Shown here: positions 42,919-53,344 of the stretch, in pieces | Position numbering within the stretch: the stretch's first letter is position 1 | Layout: each line of letters starts with the position of its first letter | Source of the DNA: Mixophyes australis | Lineage: Eukaryota; Chordata; Amphibia; Anura; Limnodynastidae | Reading direction: 5' to 3' | Assembly (NCBI GenBank): GCA_036250195.1 | Contig: JAVHZZ010000009.1 | Location: forward strand, 43,119,824 to 43,183,823 | Length of the DNA stretch: 64,000 nt | The notes under the pieces: generated by a model | The model's database searches: none | The model's input: the letters and a program-made list of their open reading frames with translations, nothing else | What the model was told of the DNA's origin: nothing | Position numbers and translations under genes: made by a program

Positions 42919-45900
42919 CTAGTTCTGGAGAGGTGAAGTTAGGGTCCCTGGAGTCCTCTCCATCTTCTATGAAATCTAAAATCTGCGCTTTTGATGTTAC
43001 AATTTCCTTTGCTACTAAAACCTTTGAGTCACAGGCATTGATTGATTCCGGAGCAGCAGGAAATTTCATTTCCAAATCATTAGTAAAGCAATGGTCTCTA
43101 CCAGTGATTACCTTAAAAACACCCATTACTGTGACGGCTATCGATGGATCACGTCTCATCAATGGTCTCATCACCCAGAGTACGTCTCCAGTAACCCTTC
43201 AGATTGGTGCCCTGCATCATGAAGAAATATCGTTTTTAATCCTTCCTGTTACGACAAGTCCGATTGTCTTAGGCCTTCCATGGCTTCAGTGTCACTCTCC
43301 CCAGATTGACTGGCGCACCCCTCAAGTCACGTCTTGGGGGTCTGAATGTCACCATCATTGCCTTTCCCAAGTCATTCCTCTCAAAGTACAGCAATCTTCC
43401 ATCTCATCTACCTCATCGGGACTCCCTCCTCAATATGCTTCATTTACCGATGTTTTTGATAAAGCTCAGTCTGAACGTCTTCCTCCTCATCGTTCTTGGG
43501 ATTGTCCGATCGACCTTCTTCCTGGCAAGACTCCCCCCAGGGGCCGGGTCTATCCACTCTCGTTACCTGAGACTCAAGCTACTTCTGAGTATATACAGGA
43601 GAACCTCCAGCGTGGGTTCATTCGACCTTCCACCTCGCCCGCTGGAGCTGGGTTCTTCTTCGTCAAAAAGAAGGATGGATCATTACGCCCTTGCATAGAT
43701 TTTCGTGGACTCAATGCCATTACTATCAAGAATCGGTATCCCATTCCGCTGATCACTGAGCTATTCGATCGCATCAAGGGAGCCCGTATCTTTACTAAGT
43801 TGGATCTTCGTGGTGCCTATAATTTAATCAGAATCCGTTCCGGTGACGAATGGAAGACAGCGTTTAACACCAGAGACGGGCATTACGAATATCTGGTAAT
43901 GCCTTTCGGGCTGTGTAATGCCCCCGCTGTTTTTCAAGGCTTCATCAATGAGATCTTTCGGGACTTATTATATGTATGTGTCGTCGTCTACCTGGACGAC
44001 ATATTGATCTTTTCACAGGACCTGCCTTCTCACCACCTACATGTGGCAGAAGTCCTCTCCAGACTACGGAAAAATTCATTGTTCTGTAAATTAGAAAAAT
44101 GTTCATTCGAATTACCCCAGATTCCATTCTTGGGGTATATAGTTTCAAGAGTTGGCCTGAAGATGGATCCAGACAAAGTGAGTGCTGTACTACATTGGCC
44201 CCAGCCAACTACTCTTCGTGCTATCCAGCGTTTTTTAGGTTTTGCCAATTACTATAGACGCTTCATTCAAGACTTTTCCTCCATTGCATCTCCTATTGTG
44301 GCCCTGACTCGAAAAGGGGCTAATCCTAAGCAATGGTCACCTGAGGCTCTTCAAGCCTTTCAAACACTAAAAGAGTCCTTCTCTTCGGCTCCAATCCTTC
44401 GACAGCCTGATGTGACACTCCCCTTCTTTCTAGAAGTAGATGCCTCTAATGTGGGCTTAGGAGCTATTCTCTCCCAACGCTCTGAACAGCAAAAGTTCCA
44501 TCCTTGTGCCTTCTATTCTCGGGGTCTCCTGCCCGCAGAGAAGAATTATACCATCGGGGACAAGGAATTACTGGCTATCAAAGCCGCATTAGAGGAATGG
44601 AGATACTTATTGGAGGGAGCTCGCCATCCGGTGACGATCTTCACGGATCATAAGAACTTGTCATATCTCCAGTCTGCCCAATGCTTGAACCCTCGTCAAG
44701 CAAGATGGTCTCTTTTCTTTTCACGTTTTGAATTAATAATTACCTTCAAACCAGCTGCCAAGAACAAAAAAGCTGATGCTTTATCTAGAGCCTTTGTGAC
44801 GTCCTCTGATATAGAAGAGGGTTCCAACCATACCATTCTAGATCCCAAATGTATCTCACTGGCTGCTTCATCCACCAAAACGCTACCATTTGGGAAGACC
44901 CTCGTGCCTCCTACTCTAAGGAGGAAAATCCTTTCATGGTTCCATGCCTCTCGTTTTTCTGGACACGCCGGTGAACACAAGACCTTTGAGATCCTCTCTC
45001 GAAGTTACTGGTGGCCTTCAATGAGGAGAGACGTCAAAGAGTTCATTGCTTCCTGCGAACTATGTTCTCAGTTCAAATTCTCCCGTAGAACTCCAGCAGG
45101 GTTGCTACGACCACTACCCATTCCGTCCAAACCATGGACCCATATTAGTATGGATTTCGTTACTGACTTACCACCTAGTAAGAATCATAACACTATTTGG
45201 GTGGTGGTGGACAGATTTTCGAAGATGGCTCATTTCATCCCTCTGCCTGGGTTGCCTTCCTCGTCCATCCTGGCTGAACATTTCATTAAAGAGATCTTCC
45301 GTATCCATGGATGTCCGTCTGAGATTGTGTCTGATAGAGGAGTACAATTCGTTTCCAGATTCTGGCGAGCCCTTTGTAAAACCTTGGGCATACGATTAGC
45401 ACTCTCATCTTCTTACCATCCGCAATCTAACGGACAAACTGAACGTGTCAATCAAGATCTTGAGACTTTTATAAGAATGTTTTCATAAGCCAATCAAGAC
45501 AACTGGGTAGAGTTGCTTCCTTGGGCTGAATTCGCCCATAACAACATGTACCATGAGTCATCATCCAAAACTCCATTTTTTGTGGTCTACGGTCACCATC
45601 CGTCTTTTCCGGAATTTCCTGCCCTCCCGCCCACCCAAGTTCCTGCGGTGGAAACTGTTTGTCAGACCTTTAAAAATATCTGGTCTCAGGTCAAAACCTG
45701 TTTAAAGAAGACATCTATCAAATATAAATCTTTCGCAGATAAGAAGAGGCGGGCTATTCCCCCACTAAAAATTGGAGATCGTGTCTGGTTATCCACCAAA
45801 AATATTCGTTTGAAGGTTCCATCCATGAAATTCGCCCCTCGTTTTATTGGTCCATATAGGATCATTCAAGTAATCAATCCAGTATGTGTGAAACTTCTTC

Positions 45901-46019
45901 TTCCTAAGAATCTTCGGATTTCTAATGCCTTCCATGTATCCTTGCTCAAACCTCTTATTATCAACCGTTTCTCAACTCCTCCCTCAGCTCCGCAGCCAGT
46001 TCAAGTCCATCAGGAGGAG

Positions 46020-46185
46020 GATTTCGAGATTACTGAGGTACTAGACGCAAAAATTTCGCGAGGAGGTCTCCATTTCCTCGTTCATTGGAAGGGCTTTGGT
46101 CCTGAGGAACGCTCTTGGATCAAGGCTGAAGATCTTAATGCTCCTGCCCTTTTGAAGAGGTTTTATGCTAAAAATCCGGACAAGC
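46020..46185 (+). other. Chromodomain-coding segment of Pol
   Basis: EITEVLDAKISRGGLHFLVH followed by WKGF and ERSW...LNAPALLKRF gives the three-strand plus helix pattern of chromodomains at the integrase C-terminus. In chromoviruses this module directs integration to marked chromatin by binding methylated histone tails. Confidence 0.85.
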
Positions 46186-46214
46186 CCGGTTCCAGGCGTT
46201 CTGTGCCCACCTTT

Positions 46215-46225
46215 AAAAGGGGGGG
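46215..46225 (+). promoter_or_regulatory. Polypurine tract
   Basis: AAAAGGGGGGG lies three bases upstream of the 3' LTR (46229), the standard position for plus-strand DNA priming. Confidence 0.9.
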
Positions 46226-46228
46226 TAC

Positions 46229-48233
46229 TGTAACTCACCGGACTGTGAGTGCTTCTTCCCGGACATTTAGGAACCGTGGCCGTCCTCCATCCTGAGGGTC
46301 TGCGCATGCGCAGCCCTTTCCTATACTTCGGTGTATGTCCCTTTAACTCAATTGGCAGATCAGGCAACACTCCCTATATTAAGCACCTGTGGTCAACACC
46401 ACGTTGCCTGATCTTGGAGTCTCATTCCCCATGAGTCTCTGAAGGTGTTCCTGTATTCCTCGTGTATTCAGCGCTGCTGATTCCTGTGGTTTCCAAACCA
46501 CTTCTATCTCTGTGGTTTCCAAACCACTTCTACTACTGTGGTTTCCATACCACTTCTACCATCAACTGTATCATCGTGACTGTTTGCTGATTCCTATCCG
46601 CTGCCTCCGTGCACTACAGTCTTCTAAAACACTTCAACGCTATTGTTATCATTGTGGCTGTTTGCTGATTCCTATCTGCTGCCTCCGTGCACTCCAGCCT
46701 TCACTTCACATCCACTCACCTGATCATCATCAAGTTCCTGAGCTGATTCCTATCCGCTGCTTCCGTGCACTACAGTCTCCAGCTTGCAACTCGCCTGTGT
46801 TCATCATCGTGACTGTTAGCTGATTCCTATCCGCTGCTTCCGTGCACTACAGTCTCCAGCTTGCAACTCGCCTGGGTTCATCATCGTGACTGTTAGCTGA
46901 TTCCTATCCGCTGCCTCCGTGCACTACAGTCTCCAGCTTGCAACTCGCCAGTGTTCATCATTGTGACTGTTAGCTGATTCCTATCCGCTGCCCCTGTGCA
47001 TTGCCGCCTCATCTCAGCTCTCCTGTGTTTCCAGTCTACTGCTCACGTTGCCATCCGCTACACTTCTGGATCTACAGCTCCTGGTCTACTCTGCCATCCC
47101 GTGTTCCATCACTGTGGGTCCTGTTGGTTGCCCCTGGTTACCTCCGTGGGCGCAGAGTCCTGCTGCTGCTGTCAGCGCTATCGTCCATCTCCTGCTGATC
47201 CGCTCTCCACGCCTTCACGTGTCCCGCTGGTCTCTACCCTCCTGTCAGCATTGGATTCGTATCTCTACAACTACTCCTCTGCTGGATCATCTCCATTCTC
47301 CTGGGTCCTCTATGAGTCCAGTTCCACGTGTTACTGATTCCTGTGGATTCGTGTCCCTGTTGGTTTACTTACCTGTGCGCTGCACCTACTAGACCGCTGC
47401 CTCATCCCTCCAGGGACTTCTCATCCAGTCGGCCTCCTGCCGCTCAGGTATCGCTGCACTCCTATCTGACTGCCTGCTTCTGAACCACGGTATGCATACT
47501 TCTCATTGACTGTGCTGGTGTATTGCATATCTTGCTGGACTGTGTTTGGTTCTCTCTGGAGTCTGCTATCCGCTGAGTCTTTTGCCATCATTGACTGTGT
47601 TATCTTGTGCTGGACTATTTCAAGTGACTTTCTAGATTTGCAGACCTGCTCAGTCATTTATATATATATATTGTGCATATTACTGTGGATCGTGTATAAG
47701 GTGCCTGTGTATATCCTGTGTTGCAGTCTCTCCCCATGCACCTCCTCACATATATATTCAGTGGTACAACTTGCTCATGACAGACCACTGATCCCTGTTT
47801 CCTGTATCACCTGTTCCAGTATCCTCTCACATAGCAGTGGTACAACTTGCTACCGCAGACCACTGACTACCCGGATACCTCCACTTGGATTCCATTCCTT
47901 CACTCAGACAGCGGTACAACTTGCTATCCGCAGACCGCTGACTCTCATCACCTCCTTGTCTCTGTTGGACATTCCTCCTCACTATAGCAGTGGTACAACT
48001 TGCTATCGCAGACCACTGACTACCTTCACGTGCCTTTGTCCATACAGTTCCTCGTGTACTATTACCTCCATATTACCAGTGCTGCTAGTCATAGACTTTC
48101 CTGAGCATCTCATCAGTTACCATTTCCTGTTCCGTGATCACCCAGCTACCAGAGTACCCTATTACCATCTACATTGCTCTGGTAAGCCTACCACCTGGTG
48201 ATCCCTGGGTAAAGACTCCTAGTGCCCGTGACA
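46229..48233 (+). repeat. Gypsy 3' LTR
   Basis: The same 2,005 bp as the 5' LTR, with one difference noted (T at 48035). It begins within the Pol coding tail and is followed by the CTTTC target duplication. The open frames inside it (for example 231 codons at 47506-48201) duplicate those of the 5' LTR and are not genes. Confidence 0.97.
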
Positions 48234-48308
48234 CTTTCATTTGGAGGATAAATGAGAAACAGACACCATTTTAGTACATGGCTAAATGTTTGTAATTTAT
48301 TCCAACAG

Positions 48309-48366
48309 AGCAAGGATCATTTCATGAAGGAGTATCAAGACATGGAGGAGTTGCCTTTTTATGCAT
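48309..48366 (+). pseudogene. Exon-like island E2, block B (58 nt)
   Basis: The acceptor tttattccaacag ends at 48308 and the donor GTAAGT starts at 48367. Read in phase from E1 it gives SKDHFMKEYQDMEELPFYA plus one base. The next island, E3, completes the codon and stays open. Compared with block A it lacks about 35 nt at its 5' end. Confidence 0.55.
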
Positions 48367-48534
48367 GTAAGTATCTATAATTAACAATGTTAGTCCTTTT
48401 AGGTTATTGGGGGACCTGTGTTACAATTAAGGCATGATAAATTGTTGATTTTTGTACAAATTACTCACAGTCAAGTAATATTTTGCTTCAAAATGGCCTA
48501 AGGTTGATCTCTGTTTCTCTAATATTTTAAACAG

Positions 48535-48614
48535 ATAAAGAAGACAGCCATTATGGGTTCCAGTATGATCTGCCTTGTAACACCTATAACAAATGGGTTA
48601 AAACCAACATGCAT
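48535..48614 (+). pseudogene. Exon-like island E3, block B (about 80 nt)
   Basis: The acceptor atattttaaacag ends at 48534. In phase from E2 it reads YKEDSHYGFQYDLPCNTYNK and continues WVKTNMH to a possible GT donor at 48615. If unspliced the frame runs on about 14 codons to a stop. The codon pattern and conservation with block A favour a genuine former coding exon. No homologue is recognised. Confidence 0.55.
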
Positions 48615-48756
48615 GTATTGTATTTGATAATTGTTTTGTGTTCTTTTACAAAGTGAATTTGTATTTTCAGTTTGTTTTTATTTTGTGCTTCATTAAATTA
48701 ATGCATTTGTTTATAAATAAATATTCATATTTAAATTTCACAATACTCATTCTCCT

Positions 48757-49235
48757 GTAACTCTCTGCTGCTTTGGACACTGTTGAACGCCCTCTTCTCC
48801 TACACATCTTTCACTCTATTGTCCATTTAGACACAGTTCGCTCCTGGGTCACCTCCTAACTCTCTAACCGCTACTGTAGTGGATTCATCTCTGGCACATT
48901 CTCCCTTCCACGCTTACTCTCTATTGAGGTCTCACAAGGCTCCTATTTTTCTAAATGTTGTACTTTAATATTGTACATCTCTTGTCTTGGGGTACTAATT
49001 TGGTCATTTGGCCTCCAATTCCACCTCTATGCTGAGGACACCCAAATGTACATTGCTTTCCCTGACCTATTTCTTTCTGCACTATCTGTTGCAAACCACT
49101 GTCTTTCTGCATTAGATTCCATAGATGTCACAAAATTAGCTAAAGCAAATCAAGTTCCATATAGAGTTCATTATTGTCCCTCATGACAGAGTCACCAACT
49201 GGCCTCCAATCTCACTCACTGTCAATAACACCACT
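48757..49235 (+). pseudogene. L2-like LINE reverse transcriptase fragment, block B
   Basis: It carries the same decayed text as block A (AAFDTVERPLLLHIFHSI, LSIEVSQGS, LYAEDTQMYIAFPDL, ALDSIDVTK). The fragment is cut by the hAT-like element and resumes briefly at 51643-51690. Its 3' tail, present in A, is missing in B. Confidence 0.85.
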
Positions 49236-51634
49236 CAGGGCCGGATTTCCCGCTAGGCACCCTAGGCAACTGCCTAGGGCCCAGCGGGACCTAGAGGGCC
49301 CTGTCAGAGCCGACGGTGAGCGGGGTAGGCAAGGCAGAGGGGCGCTCCCCTCCGCCTGCCATCCCCTTCTGTCCGCCGGCATAACGGCGAAAATAAAGAT
49401 ACAAAAAAAAAAAAAGAAGTCACCTGACCAGCGGGACCCGGCAGTCTCCTCTCCTCTCCAACTGAAAATGACGTTGGGCGTGATGACGTCACTCCCGACG
49501 TGATTTTCAGCAAGAAGTCGGCGAGGAGCAGTGGCTGATCAGAGAGGAGGAGCAGCGGCAGCGCGACATCGACCAAAGAAGTAAACAATAGAAGGTAAGT
49601 TAAGAAGTTTGAAACAGGTATTAAGAGAGGGGGCATGATGGCAATATTAAAGATATGAGGGGGCATGATGGCAATATTAAAGATATGAGGGGGCATGATG
49701 GCAATATTAAAGATATGAGGGGGCATGATGGCAATATTAAAGATATGAGGGGGCATGATGGCAATATTAAGTATATGAGGGGGCATGATGGCAATATTAA
49801 AGATATGAGGGGGTATGATGGCAATATTAAACATATGAGGGGGCATGATGGCAATATTAAACATATGAGGGGGCATGATGGCAATATTAAACATATGAGG
49901 GGGCATGATGGCAATATTAAACATATGAGGGGGCATGATGGCAATATTAAACATATGAGGGGGCATGATGGCAATATTAAACATATGAGGGGGCATGATG
50001 GCAATATTAAACATATGAGGGGGCATAATGGCAATATTAAACATATGAGGGGGCATGATGGCAATATTAAGTATATGAGGGGGCATGATGGCAATATTAA
50101 AGATATGAGGGGGCATGATGGCAATATTAAACATATGAGGGGGCATGATGGCAATATTAAACATATGAGGGGGCATGATGGCAATATTAAACATATGAGG
50201 GGGCATGATGGCAATATTAAACATATGAGGGGGCATGATGGCAATATTAAACATATGAGGGGGCATGATGGCAATATTAAACATATGAGGGGGCATAATG
50301 GCAATATTAAACATATGAGGGGGCATGATGGCAATATTAAGTATATGAGGGGGCATGATGGCAATATTAAAGATATGAGGGGGCATGATGGCAATATTAA
50401 ACATATGAGGGGGCATGATGGCAATATTAAACATATGAGGGGGCATGATGGCAATATTAAACATATGAGGGGGCATGATGGCAATATTAAACATATGAGG
50501 GGGCATGATGGCAATATTAAACATATGAGGGGGCATGATGGCAATATTAAACATATGAGGGGGCATGATGGCAATATTAAACATATGAGGGGGCATAATG
50601 GCAATATTAAACATATGAGGGGGCATGATGGCAATATTAAGTATATGAGGGGGCATGATGGCAATATTAAAGATATGAGGGGCATGATGGCAATATTAAA
50701 TATATGAGGGGGCATGATGGCAATATTAAATATATGATGGGGCATGATGGCAATAATAAGTAGCAGAGGGGCATGATGGCAATAATAAGTATATGAGGGG
50801 GCATGATGGCAATAATAAGTAGCAGAGGGGCATGATGGCAATAATAAGTATATGAGGGGGCATGATGACAATAATAAGTAGCAGATGGGCATGATGGCAA
50901 CAAGTATCAGAAGGGCATGAGGGGGCATGATGGCAATAAGTATCAGAGGGGCATGTGTGATGATTAAAGGGCAAAAGCATGATGGAGGGCACAGTGTGAT
51001 GATGAAGGGAGTACAGTGTACTAAAGGGGAAGTGTGAAGGAGGAGCAAAAGTGATCAAAGTGATGAAGTAGGGGACATTTTTTCTCTTCTGTACTTCAAC
51101 TTATTTGGCCAAATACATTTTTTGTAGGAGGGAGCTGTGAGAGCTTACACAGGCCCAGTGTGCTTGGACTGGGCGTGCAGGGACTGAAGTGACATCATAC
51201 GGAGGATCAAGGTACAGTGCGCAGAGTTGGACCAATATTATCAACCGTCAGGGACTGAAATAACCTTTCTTTTCATCAGCAAACGTGAGTAATGAAAAGT
51301 AATCATTTTAACAGATTATTGAAAAAACTCATTATTTAAATGTAATTAATTAAAGCTATGTACAACATTATTTGTGCTCTGTTTTATGTAAGGATTCAAT
51401 TAAAAGTTAATATTTATTGGTATATCATTGTCTGCACTATCTTCTCTAGTAGGTATTAACAGTTAATATAATCTATGCTTTAAGAAAAAAAAAATGCATT
51501 CCTATGGATTGTTTCACTGGGGGGGGGGGGGGGTGGGGGGTGGGGGGCCATCGGCGGCGGCAGGTGGAGAGAGGGGGGGGGGGGGGCAAACCAGTATCTT
51601 GCCTAGGGCCCTATGAGGTCTAAATCCGGCTCTG
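49236..51634. mobile_element. Non-autonomous hAT-like element (2399 bp) with giant minisatellite
   Basis: The ends CAGGGCCGGATTTCCC (49236) and TAAATCCGGCTCTG (ending 51634) are imperfect inverted repeats. Identical 8-bp flanks ACACCACT at 49228-49235 and 51635-51642 show a hAT-type insertion into the L2-like LINE fragment of block B. Nearly half of the element is a 30-bp minisatellite. G homopolymers lie near 51520-51590. No transposase is present. Confidence 0.95.
49621..50950. repeat. 30-bp minisatellite with higher-order structure
   Basis: The unit ATATGAGGGGGCATGATGGC plus AATATTAAAC/G repeats about 37 times to 50745, then degenerates into 30-33-bp variants (AATAATAAGTAGCAGAGG) to about 50950. 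Variants at the base before ATATG (ag, gt or ac) and a CATAATGG variant recur as blocks: gt-units at about 49770, 50070, 50340 and 50640, giving 270-300-bp higher-order units. Because the unit is a multiple of 3, long open frames appear on both strands; they are artefacts. Confidence 0.95.
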
Positions 51635-52518
51635 ACACCACTATACCCTCTGTGTTGCCTAAAATTTAATTCCTCAGTAAGTTTGTGAGAAGGATAGGAG
51701 GACGAGTTCATGAGGCAAATTATGGCCCAATAAATGTGTTACTTTGAACCTTATCAAGCCATATCCCAAAGTTATGTTTTAAATTACAGATACATATTTA
51801 AAACCATAAGTAAATTACTGTCTGCTTTTTCTGGTAGTTGCAGCAAAATTTTACACCTGTTATCAGGTGCCTGCAATTACAGGTTCCTATTATAAAGTGC
51901 CAATAATTGCGAACAGCGAAGTACATTTCCCATAAATCTGCCCCCCCCCCCTTTGTTAGAATACAATGAATGAATGACAGGCAGACATTTTGCACACATG
52001 TGCAGAAAAGATCTGTGAGTGACGTGAGCTCGCCCACACATGATCTGAGAACCAATCATAGCGCAGATTATTGAAAAATACATAATTTCCAAAATGAGAG
52101 CTAGCACATTCGCAAGTCGCAAGTTGTTGGCAGAGGCCATGGACAGTATGCCTTAAGGCTGTTATATCTCAAATGAGATGAAACTGAGGGCATGCCAGAG
52201 GGTGCACCGATTCATCAGGCGGTAGTTTAACCAGCGCCGATCTGTGGTACAACTCCAGCGGAGCTCGAGCGACCTGCGGTGGCATCAGCCACAATTGTTG
52301 GAAGAGCTAAGGCAGGATAATATTAGCCATGAATTCTCTATTAATAGGATGAAATACTGTCATACAAACACTTGCTCTATTTTTATAAATACTTCCAAAC
52401 TTTTACCAGGACATGGTCTACCCGAACATATCAATCTGTCCACAGATTATAAAGTAACTCTCCCTCCAATGCAACATGTTTTTGGCCATGTGTCAAGTTA
52501 ATTTGTTAAGGGCATATT

Positions 52519-52560
52519 TGGGATTCAAACTCATGACCCCAGTGCTGTGAGGCAGAAGTT
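52519..52560 (-). repeat. tRNA-like SINE head fragment, block B
   Basis: The minus strand has GGGGTCATGAGTTTGAATCC (B-box-like). It is paralogous to 28018-28079, with its A-box half disrupted. Confidence 0.5.
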
Positions 52561-52959
52561 TTTAAGATAACACTAGGAGGTGGGCAACGCGCAATTTAGT
52601 ATCAACCTTATTTTTCCATATTACAAGGCCTTACCCAAATGTCTCCCTAATCTGTTCTAAATTATATTATATAAATATTGATCATGACAATCAAAATATT
52701 AATGTAGTACTTATTATGAAAATTAAAAGATTGAAAGATTAAAAGATCCAAGATTTGTTACAGGCCATCTGAAAGTGGTGTGTGTCTCTAAATAGTCATT
52801 TTTTTATTTAAAGACACTTAATTAACTCTGTGGCTAAATGCATGATTCTCAATGTCAGCTCACATTATTATATCGCTATATGTAAGTAACCGTGAAACAG
52901 GGAGAACATTTAAAAAGAAACAAATGTGTTATTTATTTATTTTTTATTTAATCCAACAG

Positions 52960-53104
52960 TCCGTCAGGGCCGTCTCCAACAAGAGGCCAGGGAGGAGGAG
53001 CAGCAGCTAGCCAGGTTTGAGGCGGTGGAGTTAGAGGAACAGGAGCCAGCAGCCTTGCCAGAGAGGGTGGAGGAGGAGGCCCATGTGAAGGCTTTTGATG
53101 GAAT
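52960..53104 (+). pseudogene. Exon-like island E4, block B (145 nt)
   Basis: The acceptor aatccaacag ends at 52959 and the donor GTAAGT starts at 53105. The acidic frame is open throughout: GRLQQEAREEEQQLARFEAV, then LEEQEP and VEEEAHVKAF. It predicts a Glu-rich, probably helical segment. The frame open in block A (SVRAVSNKRPGRRSS here) meets a stop after 16 codons. Confidence 0.5.
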
Positions 53105-53296
53105 GTAAGTGTTTTTCACAAAGAAAGAGATATTTTTGTTGGTGTGGGCAGGCCCATTGTAGTAATCATAAATCACTGTTTTCCACCTGCCATTTGGCCA
53201 ATAGCTAGTTATTCATTCCACAGTTTTCAACCATGATGACCATAATAATAGTTGTTATGGAATCAAGGTAGCACCCCACACAGATGTGTGTGTATA

Positions 53297-53302
53297 TATA
53301 TG

Positions 53303-53341
<39 letters not shown>
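53297..53341. repeat. (TA)n microsatellite at PLE junction
   Basis: TA run of about 45 bp directly preceding PLE copy 2. Confidence 0.95.

Positions 53342-53344
<3 letters not shown>

Larger units (their letters stand above)
42903..46295 (+). pseudogene. pol: Gypsy Pol polyprotein with one in-frame stop
   Basis: The Pol frame is open from at least 42903, overlapping Gag's end in the -1 frame, with no ATG near its start, so expression would be by frameshifting. Numbering from 42933, the protease is DSGAAG (D38), reverse transcriptase has GLCNAPAVFQ and YLDD at 353-356, and RNase H starts near D503 (VDASNVGLGAILSQ) with FTDHKNLSYL. Integrase has an HHCC zinc region (...CELC) and D741, D801 and E837, a D,D(35)E spacing. 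TAA at 45486-45488 (codon 852) ends the frame 15 codons after the catalytic Glu. The same frame continues from 45489 to 46295 with the rest of integrase and a chromodomain near 46020-46185 (EITEVLDAKI, FLVHWKGF, ERSWIKAEDL). The last codons lie within the 3' LTR. The stop should abolish full-length integrase unless read through. Confidence 0.95.
39968..48233 (+). mobile_element. Complete Ty3/Gypsy chromovirus retrotransposon, sushi-like, very young
   Basis: The 8,266-bp element has two 2,005-bp LTRs (39968-41972 and 46229-48233), a Gag frame, a Pol frame with protease, reverse transcriptase, RNase H, integrase and chromodomain, a self-priming-type primer site and a polypurine tract. Flanking CTTTC occurs at 39963-39967 and 48234-48238, an exact 5-bp target duplication. 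The host sequence on both sides is continuous with block A's empty site. The only LTR difference I noticed is C at 41774 versus T at 48035, implying a very recent insertion. One stop codon interrupts Pol. Confidence 0.97.
48239..49235 (+). repeat. Duplicated block B, part 2 (paralogous to 26700-27725)
   Basis: It resumes block B after the Gypsy element with aaacagacaccattttagta and continues through E2, E3 and the L2-like LINE fragment, collinear with block A, until the hAT-like element at 49236. Confidence 0.88.
51643..53290 (+). repeat. Duplicated block B, part 3 (paralogous to 27715-28870)
   Basis: It resumes after the hAT-like element with ataccctctgtgttgccta and shares tctgtccacagattataaag, a SINE head (52519) and exon-like island E4 with block A. 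It ends with cattccacagttttcaacca at 53213. A stretch at about 51690-52425 has no counterpart in A and holds no feature I can name. Confidence 0.8.

Noticed and set aside
49304..51048. Open frames of 450, 475 and 350 codons on both strands
   Set aside because: They are created by a 30-bp tandem repeat (a multiple of three) without stop codons in several frames. No domain, start context or splice support exists.
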